Assembly (NCBI RefSeq): GCF_003284965.1
Contig: NZ_QMEW01000023.1
Span: 1-64,000 of the forward strand
Source of the DNA: Mycolicibacterium sp. GF69
GTDB taxonomy: Bacteria; Actinomycetota; Actinomycetes; Mycobacteriales; Mycobacteriaceae
DNA length: 64,000 bases
Direction: 5' to 3'
The position numbers were made by a program, and so were the translations under genes. This document shows positions 18,029-26,386 of this stretch, in pieces. The notes beneath the pieces were generated by a model, which saw only the letters and a list, made by a program, of their open reading frames with translations, did not search any database and was not told the origin of the DNA. Every line of letters begins with the position of its first letter. The stretch's first letter is position 1.

Positions 18029-19213
18029 ATGCACGGCAACAAGTTCTGCGTCCGGGGTGTCATGCTTGCCGGCGCGGCCCTCGCACTCGTGTTGGCGGGT
18101 TGCGCGCCGCCCAGCTCTTTCAATTCCGACGCCACCTCGCCCCCGCTGGTGCAGAAGTCGGCCCAGCCCGACGAGGATCCGGCGGGCTTCGATCTCGACG
18201 CGCTGATCGCCGCTGCCCGCACCGAGCCCGGTATCACCGTCTATGACCAAACCACCAAGGTCGTCGCCACCGCTGAAGCCTTCGCCGCCAAGTACGGGCT
18301 CGAGGCCACCGGGGTAAAGGTCGAGCTCGGAGCCATCGACAAGGTGTTGAAGGAGAACCAGTCCGGCAATGTCATCGGCGACGTCATCATCAACGAAGAC
18401 CTCCCCGCGTACGCAGTGGAGCTGCTCGGCCAGGGCGTCCTGGTCAACTGGGTCCCCGGGGACATGAAGGACTCGATCAAACCCGAGGACCAGTACCCAC
18501 TGATAGTTCACTACGGTCCGATGGGTTGGGTCTACAACAACCAGACCTACTCGAGCTGCCCGGTTTCCAACATCTGGCAGCTCACAGACGAACAGTTCAA
18601 GGGGCGCGTCGCGATGGCCGACCCGCTGAGCAACGCCAAGTACTCCTACTGGTTCAACACTATGGCTCTGAACGACGACGCGGCACTGCGGAGCGCCTAT
18701 AGAGAGCACTACGGTTCGGACCTGACCACGGACCACCCCGATGCCGCCCATGAATGGGTGGAACGGTTCGCGCACAACAATCCCAAGCTCACCCGTAACG
18801 ACGAGGAAGTTTCCGAAGCGGTCGGTGCCCCCGGCCAGCAGGAGCCGAGCTTCGGTCCCATCTCCATGGCGAAGTTCCGCAACAACGCTCAGAAGGGCTA
18901 CCACCTGGCTCTCTGCGACGGTATGAAACCTTGGGCGCTGCAGTCATTCCCGTCGGCAATCGCGTATGCCGCGAAGACGGACAGCCCCAACGCCGCCAAG
19001 CTCTACATCCACTACATGCTGACGGAGGAGGGCTTCGGGATTCAGCTCGCCGACGGCAAGCCCTCCGCGAATTCTCAGGTGCCTGCACCGGACGACCCGT
19101 CCAACGTGAAGCTCTATCTGGACCAGATGGCACCGTTCCCCAGCACCGACCTCGTCAGCGACTATCGCACCAAGTCCGAGTGGGAGGACTTTTGGCGCAG
19201 CTCGTACAGCTGA
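18029..19213 (+). CDS. ABC transporter substrate-binding lipoprotein
   Basis: 394 residues. Signal peptide with lipobox LVLAGC (Cys25), then a periplasmic-binding fold: ITVYDQTTKVVATAEAFAAKYG early, VGDVIINEDLPAYAVELLGQ-like segments, and a hinge region. It resembles iron(III)/spermidine/aminoethylphosphonate binding proteins (type II fold). Cognate ligand unknown; I see no obvious paired-tyrosine ferric site, so a non-iron ligand is possible. A strong AAGGAGAAG ribosome site precedes the ATG, 24 nt after the ATPase gene. It is the third gene of the importer operon. Confidence 0.87.
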   Translation: MHGNKFCVRGVMLAGAALALVLAGCAPPSSFNSDATSPPLVQKSAQPDEDPAGFDLDALIAAARTEPGITVYDQTTKVVATAEAFAAKYGLEATGVKVELGAIDKVLKENQSGNVIGDVIINEDLPAYAVELLGQGVLVNWVPGDMKDSIKPEDQYPLIVHYGPMGWVYNNQTYSSCPVSNIWQLTDEQFKGRVAMADPLSNAKYSYWFNTMALNDDAALRSAYREHYGSDLTTDHPDAAHEWVERFAHNNPKLTRNDEEVSEAVGAPGQQEPSFGPISMAKFRNNAQKGYHLALCDGMKPWALQSFPSAIAYAAKTDSPNAAKLYIHYMLTEEGFGIQLADGKPSANSQVPAPDDPSNVKLYLDQMAPFPSTDLVSDYRTKSEWEDFWRSSYS

Positions 19214-19446
19214 CGGCGCGTGGGATTCACCAGGCGGGTTGATGCATGCCGATCAACCGCCGTCTCTTGTGGCCACCCTTGGGACGTTGCTCGAGATGTG
19301 GTCGATCACCTAGCGTCGCGCGATGACTACCAGTTCGGATTACTGCCGCCGCAGTGCAATCCGACTGACGCTGCCCTCACCGACTATGGCTGATGCGATG
19401 TGAGGCGTAACACCCGATCGCGTATCGAGATGGGCAGGTTCTTCAC

Positions 19447-19762
19447 AACGCCACTGCTCGGGCGCGAGAGCCTCCACGGGACCCCCGACCACGATCCCCG
19501 CGTTATTGACCACCGCATCGAGGCGCGGGATTCGGTTGGGCAGGTTTGCGATGTGTTCGGCATTGGTCACATCGAGGATGACGGCGGAGATTCGCCGCGG
19601 ATACGACTCTGTGATCGCGTCGGCGTCGCGTTCATTCCGCACTCCTGCGATGACGTGCCATCCCGCGGCGGCAAGATCGTTCACCATTGCCTTTCCGATA
19701 CCTCGTGCGGCCCCTGTGATTAGGACATGGGGCGCCGAGGTAGACGCGCGAGCATTTTCCAT
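19447..19762 (-). pseudogene. C-terminally truncated short-chain dehydrogenase (SDR)
   Basis: From ATG 19762 about 105 residues form a normal SDR N-terminal half: the cofactor motif TGAARGIGKAM, DVTNAEHIANL and the NNAGIVVGGPVEAL structural motif, ending at LAPEQWR. After this the frame runs into unrelated sequence (to a stop at 19340), so the catalytic Ser-Tyr-Lys half is absent. A deletion or recombination near 19447 is the likely cause. It lies downstream of, and on the same strand as, the FAD monooxygenase. Confidence 0.7.
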
Positions 19763-19968
19763 CCGGTGAACCTCCGTAGTGATGTGACAATTGCTTCCCG
19801 CCTACGGCAATAACCGCTGGGCGGATCCGATGCGAAACCACGGCCGACGAGGAAATGCTGCTCAACGTTTCGGTCGATAGCGCGCCACATCTTGCGACAT
19901 GGGCACGATGGCAGCGACTCCGTACTCGTCAGAATCCGTGAGCGCGTGTAGCAGACTCGATGCGGGTT

Positions 19969-21627
19969 CTAGGAGTTCGGTTGTAGGACAGTGATTCCGA
20001 AGTGGTCTTTCAGGTAGGCGTGCAGTGACTCGTGATCATTCAGGGGTCCGCGGTAGCCGACATAACCGTCAGGCCGAACCAGGTAGAGGCACGCCACGTC
20101 AGCGTCGTACGTTGCGTGTAGGGCGCTCGCCGGGTCGCTGAGTGCGACGATGTCGTCCGAGTTCGCGACGGATGGGGTGTCGTCGGTGGTGACCACGATC
20201 GGCAGGATCAGACCGTCACCGAGCGCACGGACATTTTGCGCAGCCTCGACCAGCTGTGCCACCGCGCCGGGCCGGCGCGAACCCTGGAAGACAAGCAGCC
20301 GGAACTGGGTGGTCCGAAACAGGTCGAACAGGGTGGTGGGTGTGCCGTCGGCGTCGAGCAGCTGCCCGTCGGGTGCACGGTCACCGGCCTTCGGCCCCTT
20401 GCCGATGTTGCCGCGGTTCTGCGATAGCGGGGAAGCTTCGTAGTTCACCCCGAGTTGGGAACCGCGCTTCATGAACGCGTTGACCAACATGTTGCGGATC
20501 GGTTCAATCTGCAACAACGGCATGGCAATTCGGTCGGTGAGGAACTTCATTCCGGGAACTGAGGCCATACGGAACTTATGGTTGACATCGGTTTGCCGTA
20601 GCACGTCAATGCCCACAGGCAGGCGCTCGGTCTCATACGTATCCAGCAGCCGGTCGGGCGCGTTTCCATTGACGACCAGTGCCAGCTTCCAGCCCAGGTT
20701 GTAGGCATCCTGGATACCGGTGTTCATGCCCTGCCCGCCGACTGGGCTGTGGATATGGGCGGCGTCGCCGGCGACGAAGACATGCCCACGCCGATAGTGA
20801 TCGACGATGCGGTGATGTACGACGAAGTTCGACAGCCACACCGTGTCAAGGATTTTCGCATCCGCATCATGCGCCCGGGTGCGCAGCATCTGCTGGAACA
20901 ACTGGGGAGACGCCTGGGGTACGTGCCCACTGGCGTCGGGCAGTCCTTCGGCCAGAAGGCGCCACAGCCCGGGCTCCTTGAACGGGATCGCCACCAGCAG
21001 TCCCTCGTCGTTGAGGTAGATGCTGGCCATCCTCTCGGTGGGGCCGTCGGCGAGATGGACGTCGGCCTGTATGAACTGATCGGGATACTCTTTGCCCTCG
21101 AAGTTCAGTCCGATCAGGGTGCGTACCGTGCTGTGCGCGCCGTCGCAGCCCACCACCCAGTTGGCCGTGAGTCGCTCAGTCGTACCGGTCGAGATATCGC
21201 GGATCTCCGCCACCACATGGTCCGGTCCGTCCTGAAGGCTCACTAAGTCGCGCTGCTTCTCGACTTCGCCACCGAGCTCGGCCAACTTCTTTCGCAGCGC
21301 CCCCTCCACTACCGCCTGGTTGACCGACACGCCGCTTGTTCGCGCGTTCTCGGTGGCGAACACACCGTCAATTCGGGCGAGTTCTTTTCCGTCCCGCATG
21401 ATTCGCGCACCCGTGACCTGATAGCCCTCCGCAACGATCTCATCGGCGATGCCCAGGCTATCGAGCACCTCCAACGCGCGGGGCAACAGACCATTGGCCC
21501 GCGATGTCGGCGGGTAGTCCGAATACTTGTCGATCAGGCGGCAGCGGATATCTCGGCGGCGCAATTCACACGCGAGCATCAACCCCACCGGGCCCGCGCC
21601 CACGATCAGGACATCGGTATCAGTCAC
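19969..21627 (-). CDS. FAD-dependent aromatic hydroxylase (MhpA/PheA-type monooxygenase)
   Basis: 552 residues. N-terminal GxGxxG FAD site (VLIVGAGPVGLMLACELRRR), central DG motif VVGCDGAHSTVR (about 160), and the second FAD motif GHVFVAGDAAHIHSPVGGQG (about 283-302). The C-terminal about 130 residues form the thioredoxin-like domain of phenol hydroxylase-type enzymes. These use NAD(P)H and O2 to hydroxylate phenolic or related aromatic substrates. Start is GTG 21627 with GGAGGTGG upstream. The divergent TetR gene and its duplicated operator lie directly upstream, making this the probable target. Confidence 0.88.
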   Translation of the reverse strand: MTDTDVLIVGAGPVGLMLACELRRRDIRCRLIDKYSDYPPTSRANGLLPRALEVLDSLGIADEIVAEGYQVTGARIMRDGKELARIDGVFATENARTSGVSVNQAVVEGALRKKLAELGGEVEKQRDLVSLQDGPDHVVAEIRDISTGTTERLTANWVVGCDGAHSTVRTLIGLNFEGKEYPDQFIQADVHLADGPTERMASIYLNDEGLLVAIPFKEPGLWRLLAEGLPDASGHVPQASPQLFQQMLRTRAHDADAKILDTVWLSNFVVHHRIVDHYRRGHVFVAGDAAHIHSPVGGQGMNTGIQDAYNLGWKLALVVNGNAPDRLLDTYETERLPVGIDVLRQTDVNHKFRMASVPGMKFLTDRIAMPLLQIEPIRNMLVNAFMKRGSQLGVNYEASPLSQNRGNIGKGPKAGDRAPDGQLLDADGTPTTLFDLFRTTQFRLLVFQGSRRPGAVAQLVEAAQNVRALGDGLILPIVVTTDDTPSVANSDDIVALSDPASALHATYDADVACLYLVRPDGYVGYRGPLNDHESLHAYLKDHFGITVLQPNS

Positions 21628-21642
21628 CGTCCACCTCCATCT

Positions 21643-21709
21643 ATAAGATACGCATCGTGTCTTATGGCACTATATCGCATCGCGAGGCCGGTAAGATACG
21701 CATCGTGTC
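21643..21709. promoter_or_regulatory. Duplicated TetR operator between monooxygenase and tetR
   Basis: AAGATACGCATCGTGTC occurs twice, at 21645-21661 and 21693-21709. The first copy is embedded in a longer dyad (21643-21665) whose arms ATAAGATACG and CGTGTCTTAT differ from perfect symmetry at one position. The second copy overlaps the -10 TAAGAT (21692-21697) and the GTG start (21705) of the tetR gene. This places one operator at the monooxygenase promoter and one on the regulator's own promoter, a layout for joint repression and autoregulation. Confidence 0.75.
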
Positions 21710-22313
21710 CTCCCCCACAGTGCGCCGTCGCGACGAAGTCCTGATGTCCGCGATCCGGGAGGCGACCAAGGCAGAACTCGCTGACCACGGTTATGCCGGA
21801 GTCACCTTTGAAGGCGTGGCCCGCCGGGTGCAGACCAGTAAGCCCGTGCTGTACCGGCGCTACACATCCCGTGCCCATATGGTGTTCGACGCGTTGTCCA
21901 CCATCGGGGTCATCCCCGAGTTATCCGGCTCGCAGGGATCACTGCGAGCAGATCTGTTAGCAACCCTGGGTGCTCTGCTGGACCGGTTTCAGCGCATCGG
22001 CATCGATACGTATCGCGGGTTAATCGGCGAAGCCGACAATGAACTCGTGGCCGCCGTGGAGACCGGCGCCACCCCACGGCTTCGCGCGCACCTCGAGCGT
22101 GTCCTGTCTGAAGCGCGCCAGCGCGGCGAACTGGGACCCAACCCGATACCCGACAGAGCGGCAATGGCGATATTCGCGCTACTGCGCCATGAACTGTTCT
22201 TCGGCAGCGTTAACGTCGACGCCGCCGTCCTGACCGACATCATCGACACCGTCTACCTGCCCCTGATCCAAGCCGTCTCGGGTTCTCCTACCCGACCGGC
22301 TCCCGTCGATTGA
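21705..22313 (+). CDS. TetR-family regulator of the adjacent monooxygenase
   Basis: 202 residues. The N-terminal helix-turn-helix spans about residues 10-58 (AIREATKAELADHGYAGVTF, VARRVQTSKPVLYRRYTSR). The C-terminal helical domain begins with SLRADLLATLGALLDRF and fits the TetR_C ligand pocket class. The GTG at 21705 was chosen because the -10 TAAGAT lies 7 nt before it and the protein then starts at the natural MSSPTVRRRDEV. It is divergent from the FAD monooxygenase and probably senses its aromatic substrate. Confidence 0.85.
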   Translation: MSSPTVRRRDEVLMSAIREATKAELADHGYAGVTFEGVARRVQTSKPVLYRRYTSRAHMVFDALSTIGVIPELSGSQGSLRADLLATLGALLDRFQRIGIDTYRGLIGEADNELVAAVETGATPRLRAHLERVLSEARQRGELGPNPIPDRAAMAIFALLRHELFFGSVNVDAAVLTDIIDTVYLPLIQAVSGSPTRPAPVD

Positions 22314-22516
22314 CGTCGACGAAGGCCGCAACTGGCACACAAGCGATGGTCACGAACCCGCTGGCCTTCAGCGTGGGATCGAGCGCGTGCAAGTATTCCC
22401 GCAAGGGGGTCGGTGGGTGTGTCCGAGGTTCCGCGCAGTTGGCCAGATTCAGCAGCAGTTCGCTTCATGGACGCAGAGGAGTCACATGCGCACAACGCCG
22501 CTCACCCCAGCCCGGA

Positions 22517-22612
22517 ATCCTCGTCGAAGCTGAGTCTTTCGACGACCACGGGGGCTGGATGCTGAATTCGCAGTTCGACCGAGAGATGGGCTCGCCGTAT
22601 CTGCTCGCCCAC
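22517..22612 (+). pseudogene. Remnant of a larger FAD-dependent oxidoreductase/carbohydrate-type protein
   Basis: A 32-codon stretch reads ILVEAESFDDHGGWMLNS then QFDREMGSPYLLAH. It resembles the conserved opening of a domain seen in large secreted FAD-dependent oxidoreductases with a golvesin-like C-terminus. No start or continuation exists on either side, so this is a scar of a lost gene. The assignment rests on memory of the motif and is tentative. Confidence 0.3.
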
Positions 22613-22692
22613 GACCGACGACCGAACTGGCGCGGATCATCTGGGTCGGGGTCTCTCCCGATCCTGAGTGCCAGTGAACTGAAAGCGGTGCA

Positions 22693-22870
22693 ATGCGAAC
22701 GGTTGTGATTGCCGGCGCAACCGCTCCCATCGGCGACGCGGCGGCGCGACACTTCGCGTCGTTTACCCGACCCGGCTGTCGACGGAGACTGTCAATCATT
22801 CGCCGTCGATCTCGCCGATCCGACGGCGCTTCAACGGATTCGACCCGCGTTCACTCGGGTGACCCACCTT
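22693..22870 (+). pseudogene. Fragment of a PRISE-type SDR reductase, frameshifted and cut by IS
   Basis: ATG 22693 begins RTVVIAGATAPIGDAAARHF, a Rossmann-fold start. The continuation is found in another frame (CQSFAVDLADPTALQRIRPA, then FTRVTHL), so at least one frameshift lies between. The match ends exactly at 22870, where the IS3-type end begins, suggesting the element inserted after VTHL. The pattern resembles PRISE/5-beta-reductase-like proteins. Confidence 0.5.
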
Positions 22871-23500
22871 GAACCATCCCGAGTTTCATGCACCCTCGGG
22901 GTTCTGTGATCCGGCCGGTCGACCGGTCACGAATTGGGAATAGCAGCGGTCTTCGGCTTCGGCCGGCGGAATGCGTCCGAGGCGGTGCATGAGGCGCTGT
23001 TGGTTGTACCAAGCGACATAGTCGGCTGCGATGTACTCGACGTCGCCGACGGTGTTGAGCGGTCCATGCCGGAACGGGGAATCCGCACGGACGCATTCGT
23101 TCTTGTAGAGCCCGATCGTTGTCTCGGCCAAGGCGTTGTCGAAGGCGGCCCTGACAGGGTCCACTGAGGGCCGAACACCTGAAAAGCCTAGTTTCTCACC
23201 AAATTTCACGCTCGTGTATTGAGATCCGGCATCACAATGATGGCTAGCCCCGTCGACGGGACTGCCTTGGCGGGCACGTAGTGCGGCGGCCTGGCGCAGC
23301 GCGGACTCGACAAAGCGGGTGTGCTCGGAGGCTGAGACCTCCCAGCCGACGATCGCTCCGGCGTAGGCGTCGATGACGAACGCGACGTAGACGAACACCC
23401 CGGTGAGGAGCTTGACGTAGGTGAAATCGACCACCAGCACCACGTTGCGCGCAGCAACTTGCGCGGCTAACGCACTGCGGCGCACCGCTTTGCCTGCAGT
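22870..23500 (-). mobile_element. Truncated IS3-family insertion sequence
   Basis: The element includes the C-terminal two thirds of an orfB transposase (22886-23485) and one outer end near 22870 (TGAACCATCCCGAGTTTCAT). The other end, orfA and the start of orfB are missing: the element stops about 20 bp from the TetR gene stop at 23507. It interrupts an SDR remnant. It is not mobile by itself. Confidence 0.75.
22886..23485 (-). pseudogene. IS3-family transposase orfB, N-terminally truncated
   Basis: About 199 residues of the rve/DDE integrase domain. The three catalytic acids are seen in VVDFTYVKLLTGVF, HCDAGSQYTS and ALAETTIGLYKNE, followed by the usual YIAADYVAWYNQQRLMHRLG tail. The N-terminal helix-turn-helix/HTH_21 part (about 90 residues) and the overlapping orfA are absent, so it should be inactive although the catalytic core is intact. 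Confidence 0.85.
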
Positions 23501-23506
23501 CTCGGC

Positions 23507-24133
23507 TCAGGTGTTGTCTTCGTTCGCCCGGCGCATCGCGGCGCAACCCGTCAAGTCGGCCAGGCCCGCGGCATACGACGCGGGGGTGAGGTCCTCGAAG
23601 AAGAGCCGCTGCACCATGTAGCCCGGGATCAGTCCGATCAATGTGTGAGCGATCCGCGCCGGATCAGCGTCGTGCTGTAGGTGTCCAGCGGCGATCGCGC
23701 GTTCGACATAGGTGGCCCACGCCGCACGACCGCGACTGCCTTCGCGTCGGTAGATCGCCTTGATCTCGGGATCCCGAGCGGCCTCTGCCCAGGTCTGCAG
23801 CGCCACTCGATGCAGTTCGATTCCGCGCTCCTCACCGATTGCGATGACCCGCTCCAGCACAGCTTCGAGCACCCGATGCGGCGGCGGGACATCGGCGACG
23901 GCACGGTCCAGCACAACTGACAGGCCCTCGCCGGCGACGAGCTCCGCGATCGCCCGGATGAGGTCATCTTTGCCCTTGAAGTAGAGGTAGACCGCGCCCG
24001 CCGATAGGCCGGATTCCCCGACAACGGCCGCCATGGTCGTCTTGTGAAAGCCGTCGCGAGCCACACAACGCAGCATCGCGTCGATGATCTGCTCTCGGCG
24101 TGCGGCCCGATGCTCTTCGCTGACCTTGGGCAT
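23507..24133 (-). CDS. TetR/AcrR-family regulator
   Basis: 208 residues from ATG 24133, chosen because MPKVSEEHRAARREQII is a typical TetR beginning (the frame is open to 24232). Helix-turn-helix: MLRCVARDGFHKTTMAAVVG, then GLSAGAVYLYFKGKDDLIRA. The C-terminal half is an all-helical ligand domain. It is divergent from the membrane protein/MOSC operon with A/T-rich palindromes in the gap, so it probably represses that operon and itself. The 3' end has been approached but not damaged by the IS3 fragment. Confidence 0.87.
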   Translation of the reverse strand: MPKVSEEHRAARREQIIDAMLRCVARDGFHKTTMAAVVGESGLSAGAVYLYFKGKDDLIRAIAELVAGEGLSVVLDRAVADVPPPHRVLEAVLERVIAIGEERGIELHRVALQTWAEAARDPEIKAIYRREGSRGRAAWATYVERAIAAGHLQHDADPARIAHTLIGLIPGYMVQRLFFEDLTPASYAAGLADLTGCAAMRRANEDNT

Positions 24134-24153
24134 GGTCGCAGTATGCCAGAAAA

Positions 24154-24219
24154 AAGAATATTCGTTCTTGACACGGGCCGGGGCGGCATCACAAAATAGC
24201 CATACCGAATGATTATTCG
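24154..24219. promoter_or_regulatory. Paired AT-rich dyads between tetR and membrane-protein operon
   Basis: CGAAT-GATT-ATTCG (24206-24219) has perfect 5-bp arms. AAGAATATTCGTTCTT (24154-24169) has matching AAGAA/TTCTT arms around a GAATATTC palindrome. The first lies 16 bp before the ATG of the membrane protein (24236), the second 21 bp from the tetR start. Both share ATTCG/CGAAT words, so they are likely operators for the TetR protein. Confidence 0.55.
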
Positions 24220-24235
24220 TTTTAGGAGGCATCGG

Positions 24236-25285
24236 ATGTCGCGCACCGCGAACATCGGCACCGACGAAGCCGCGGCGCGCCTCGATTGGCGAGGGATCAT
24301 CGGCGCCGCCCTCGGTGCGGTCGCCTTGTTGACAGCGGTGCTCGCAGCCTTCGCCTGGCCGACGGGCGACCTGGAGCCGCGCGCTCTCCCGCTGGCGGTC
24401 GCGGCGTCATCGGCCGAGGCGACGGCCACCGTGGAAAACCAGTTGGCAACCGCGTTCGGTGAGGATGGCATCGAGGTCATCGAAGTCACCGACCGCGACG
24501 CTGCCGTGGCGGCGATCGAACACCGAAAGGTCTACGGCGCCATCGTGGTTGGCCCAGACGGTGCAGAAGTGCTGACGGCCGCCGCCGCCAGCACTGTGGT
24601 CGCCCAGCTGCTCAGCCAGACCGCCCAGGGCATGGCTGTTCGGCAAGGCTCACCGCCCGCGTCGGTGACCGGCGTGGCACCCACCACCGATGGCGATCCC
24701 CGGGGCGCGATTTTCAGCGCGGGCGCGCTGCCTTTGGCGCTGGGTGGACTCCTGGTCGGCGCCATATCGTCGCTGCTGCTGGGCCGCATCCGCGATCGCA
24801 TCGCGGCCGCGTTCCTCGCCAGCGCCGGCGCTGGGCTCGCGCTCACCGGCGCGCTCCAGGGTTGGTTCGATGCGCTCAGCGGCTCCTACTGGGCCAATGC
24901 CTCGGTGATCGCGCTGGGCGTCCTGGCCGTTGCCCTCCCCGTCATCGGACTCCACCGCCTGCTGGACCGCCTCGGGATCGGCATCGTCGCCGTGCTCGTC
25001 ATGCTGGTCGGAAACCCGCTCTCGGGCGTCACCTCCGCGCCCGAGTTGCTTCCTCTCGGTTGGCTCGGCCAACTACTCCCACCGGGCGCGACGGGCACCG
25101 CGCTGCGTGGGACCGCCTACTTCGACGGTGCCGGAATCGGTCCGCCACTGGTCGTGCTGCTCTGCTGGGCGGGGGCCGGACTCGCGCTCGCGCTGGCGCC
25201 CGGCAAGGAGTCAACGGACCAGCCGGGCCAGGAGTCATCGCGGACGCGCCTCTCAACACCGTCGACAGGAGAGGCGGCTCGATGA
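24236..25285 (+). CDS. ABC-2/YhgE-like integral membrane protein
   Basis: 349 residues. One N-terminal helix (about 18-40) is followed by an extracytoplasmic domain of about 130 residues (VAASSAEATATVENQLATAF, DRDAAVAAIEHRKVYGAIVV) and then about five helices from residue 165. This is the topology of ABC-2-type or YhgE/Pip-like permeases, which act with partner ATPases or in protein export, but no ATPase gene is adjacent. TTAGGAGG precedes the ATG by 6 nt. The stop overlaps the MOSC start (ATGA), so the two are translationally coupled and probably under the divergent TetR. Confidence 0.7.
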   Translation: MSRTANIGTDEAAARLDWRGIIGAALGAVALLTAVLAAFAWPTGDLEPRALPLAVAASSAEATATVENQLATAFGEDGIEVIEVTDRDAAVAAIEHRKVYGAIVVGPDGAEVLTAAAASTVVAQLLSQTAQGMAVRQGSPPASVTGVAPTTDGDPRGAIFSAGALPLALGGLLVGAISSLLLGRIRDRIAAAFLASAGAGLALTGALQGWFDALSGSYWANASVIALGVLAVALPVIGLHRLLDRLGIGIVAVLVMLVGNPLSGVTSAPELLPLGWLGQLLPPGATGTALRGTAYFDGAGIGPPLVVLLCWAGAGLALALAPGKESTDQPGQESSRTRLSTPSTGEAAR

Positions 25286-26181
25286 GACCACCGAGGACAG
25301 GCGCACACATCGGGCGGCTCTGGCAGTACCCCGTCAAGTCGATGATGGGCGAGGAAGTCGAGGAGGTGACGGTCGGCCCCGGTGGCGTGGTGGGTGACCG
25401 AGCGTACGGGTTCCTGGACGTCGAGACGGGCAAGGTGGTCAGCGCCAAGCGCCCCAAGCGCTATGGCGCGCTGATGCAGTGCCGAGCGCGGTTCCTGTCG
25501 TCGCCGCAACCCGACGCGCCTGTGCCGCCGATCGAGGTCACCTTTCCCGACGGCGCGGTGGTGCAGGATGACCCGTCCGAGCTAGCGCGGCGCGTGTCGA
25601 CGCTGGTGGGTCGCGACCTACGGCTGCTCGCCAGCGCGCCGGAGGGCGCGTCATCGGAGTTGGCGTTGCTTCGGATCCAAGATGCCGAGGCGGGCCCATT
25701 CAGATCCCTTTTCCGCGACGACGCAGGCGAGCGGGTCAGGGACTTCACCGTCGGGATGGCAGCACCCGGCACCCTGCTGGACATCGGCCCATTGCACGTC
25801 CTGTCCGCACGCACGCTACGCGGGTTGGCAGCCGAATACCCGGCCGGTGATTGGGATCCGCGGCGGTTGCGGCCGAACCTCCTCATCGACGACGGTGGCG
25901 ATCTGGGCGAGGAAGACGACTGGCTGAACTGCGACCTGCACCTTGGCGCCGAGGCGGTTGCTCACGTCTTCATGCCGGTACCGCGTTGCGCGATGACGAC
26001 GCTCCCCCAACCTGGTTTGCCCAGGGACCTGGATGTACTTCAGACGATCGCTCGAGTCGGCCGCAAGCAAGTGGGCTCGATGGGCCAATTCCCCTGTGCT
26101 GGAAGCTATGCCAAGGTAGTCCGGCCCGGCGTGGTGCACACCGGTGATCCGGTTTTCCTGCGACGCGTCGAACCCGTGTGA
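25282..26181 (+). CDS. MOSC-domain protein (MOSC N-terminal beta-barrel plus MOSC)
   Basis: 299 residues. The N-terminus IGRLWQYPVKSMMGEEVEEV belongs to the MOSC_N beta-barrel, with GDRAYGFLDVETGKVVSAKR following. The C-terminal MOSC domain has RRLRPNLLID and the conserved cysteine in VPRCAMTTLPQPG, as in molybdenum-cofactor sulfurase-like and mARC/YcbX proteins. Such proteins carry sulfur or Moco and reduce N-hydroxylated compounds. The ATG overlaps the stop of the membrane-protein gene. Confidence 0.88.
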   Translation: MRPPRTGAHIGRLWQYPVKSMMGEEVEEVTVGPGGVVGDRAYGFLDVETGKVVSAKRPKRYGALMQCRARFLSSPQPDAPVPPIEVTFPDGAVVQDDPSELARRVSTLVGRDLRLLASAPEGASSELALLRIQDAEAGPFRSLFRDDAGERVRDFTVGMAAPGTLLDIGPLHVLSARTLRGLAAEYPAGDWDPRRLRPNLLIDDGGDLGEEDDWLNCDLHLGAEAVAHVFMPVPRCAMTTLPQPGLPRDLDVLQTIARVGRKQVGSMGQFPCAGSYAKVVRPGVVHTGDPVFLRRVEPV

Positions 26182-26386
26182 CGCGCTCGCAGTGCTGACC
26201 GGCTGTCATCTGCGGGCAGGGCCGGACAATCCTAGATCGGTGAAATTCCTGCGCCAGCAATTGTTCAGCGACTGCTTTCATCCACCTCGGGGTGCTGCAG
26301 CAATTGCTAATGCGCGGTATGCAGTGCCGAATGGGTAGCCCGGCCACAATGCATCGATACATCAAAGGCGGTGACACAGCCTCTGG

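Noticed and set aside
24862..25281. Upstream extension of the MOSC frame
   Set aside because: Overlaps the membrane-protein gene out of frame; the coupled ATG at 25282 begins the conserved MOSC_N sequence.
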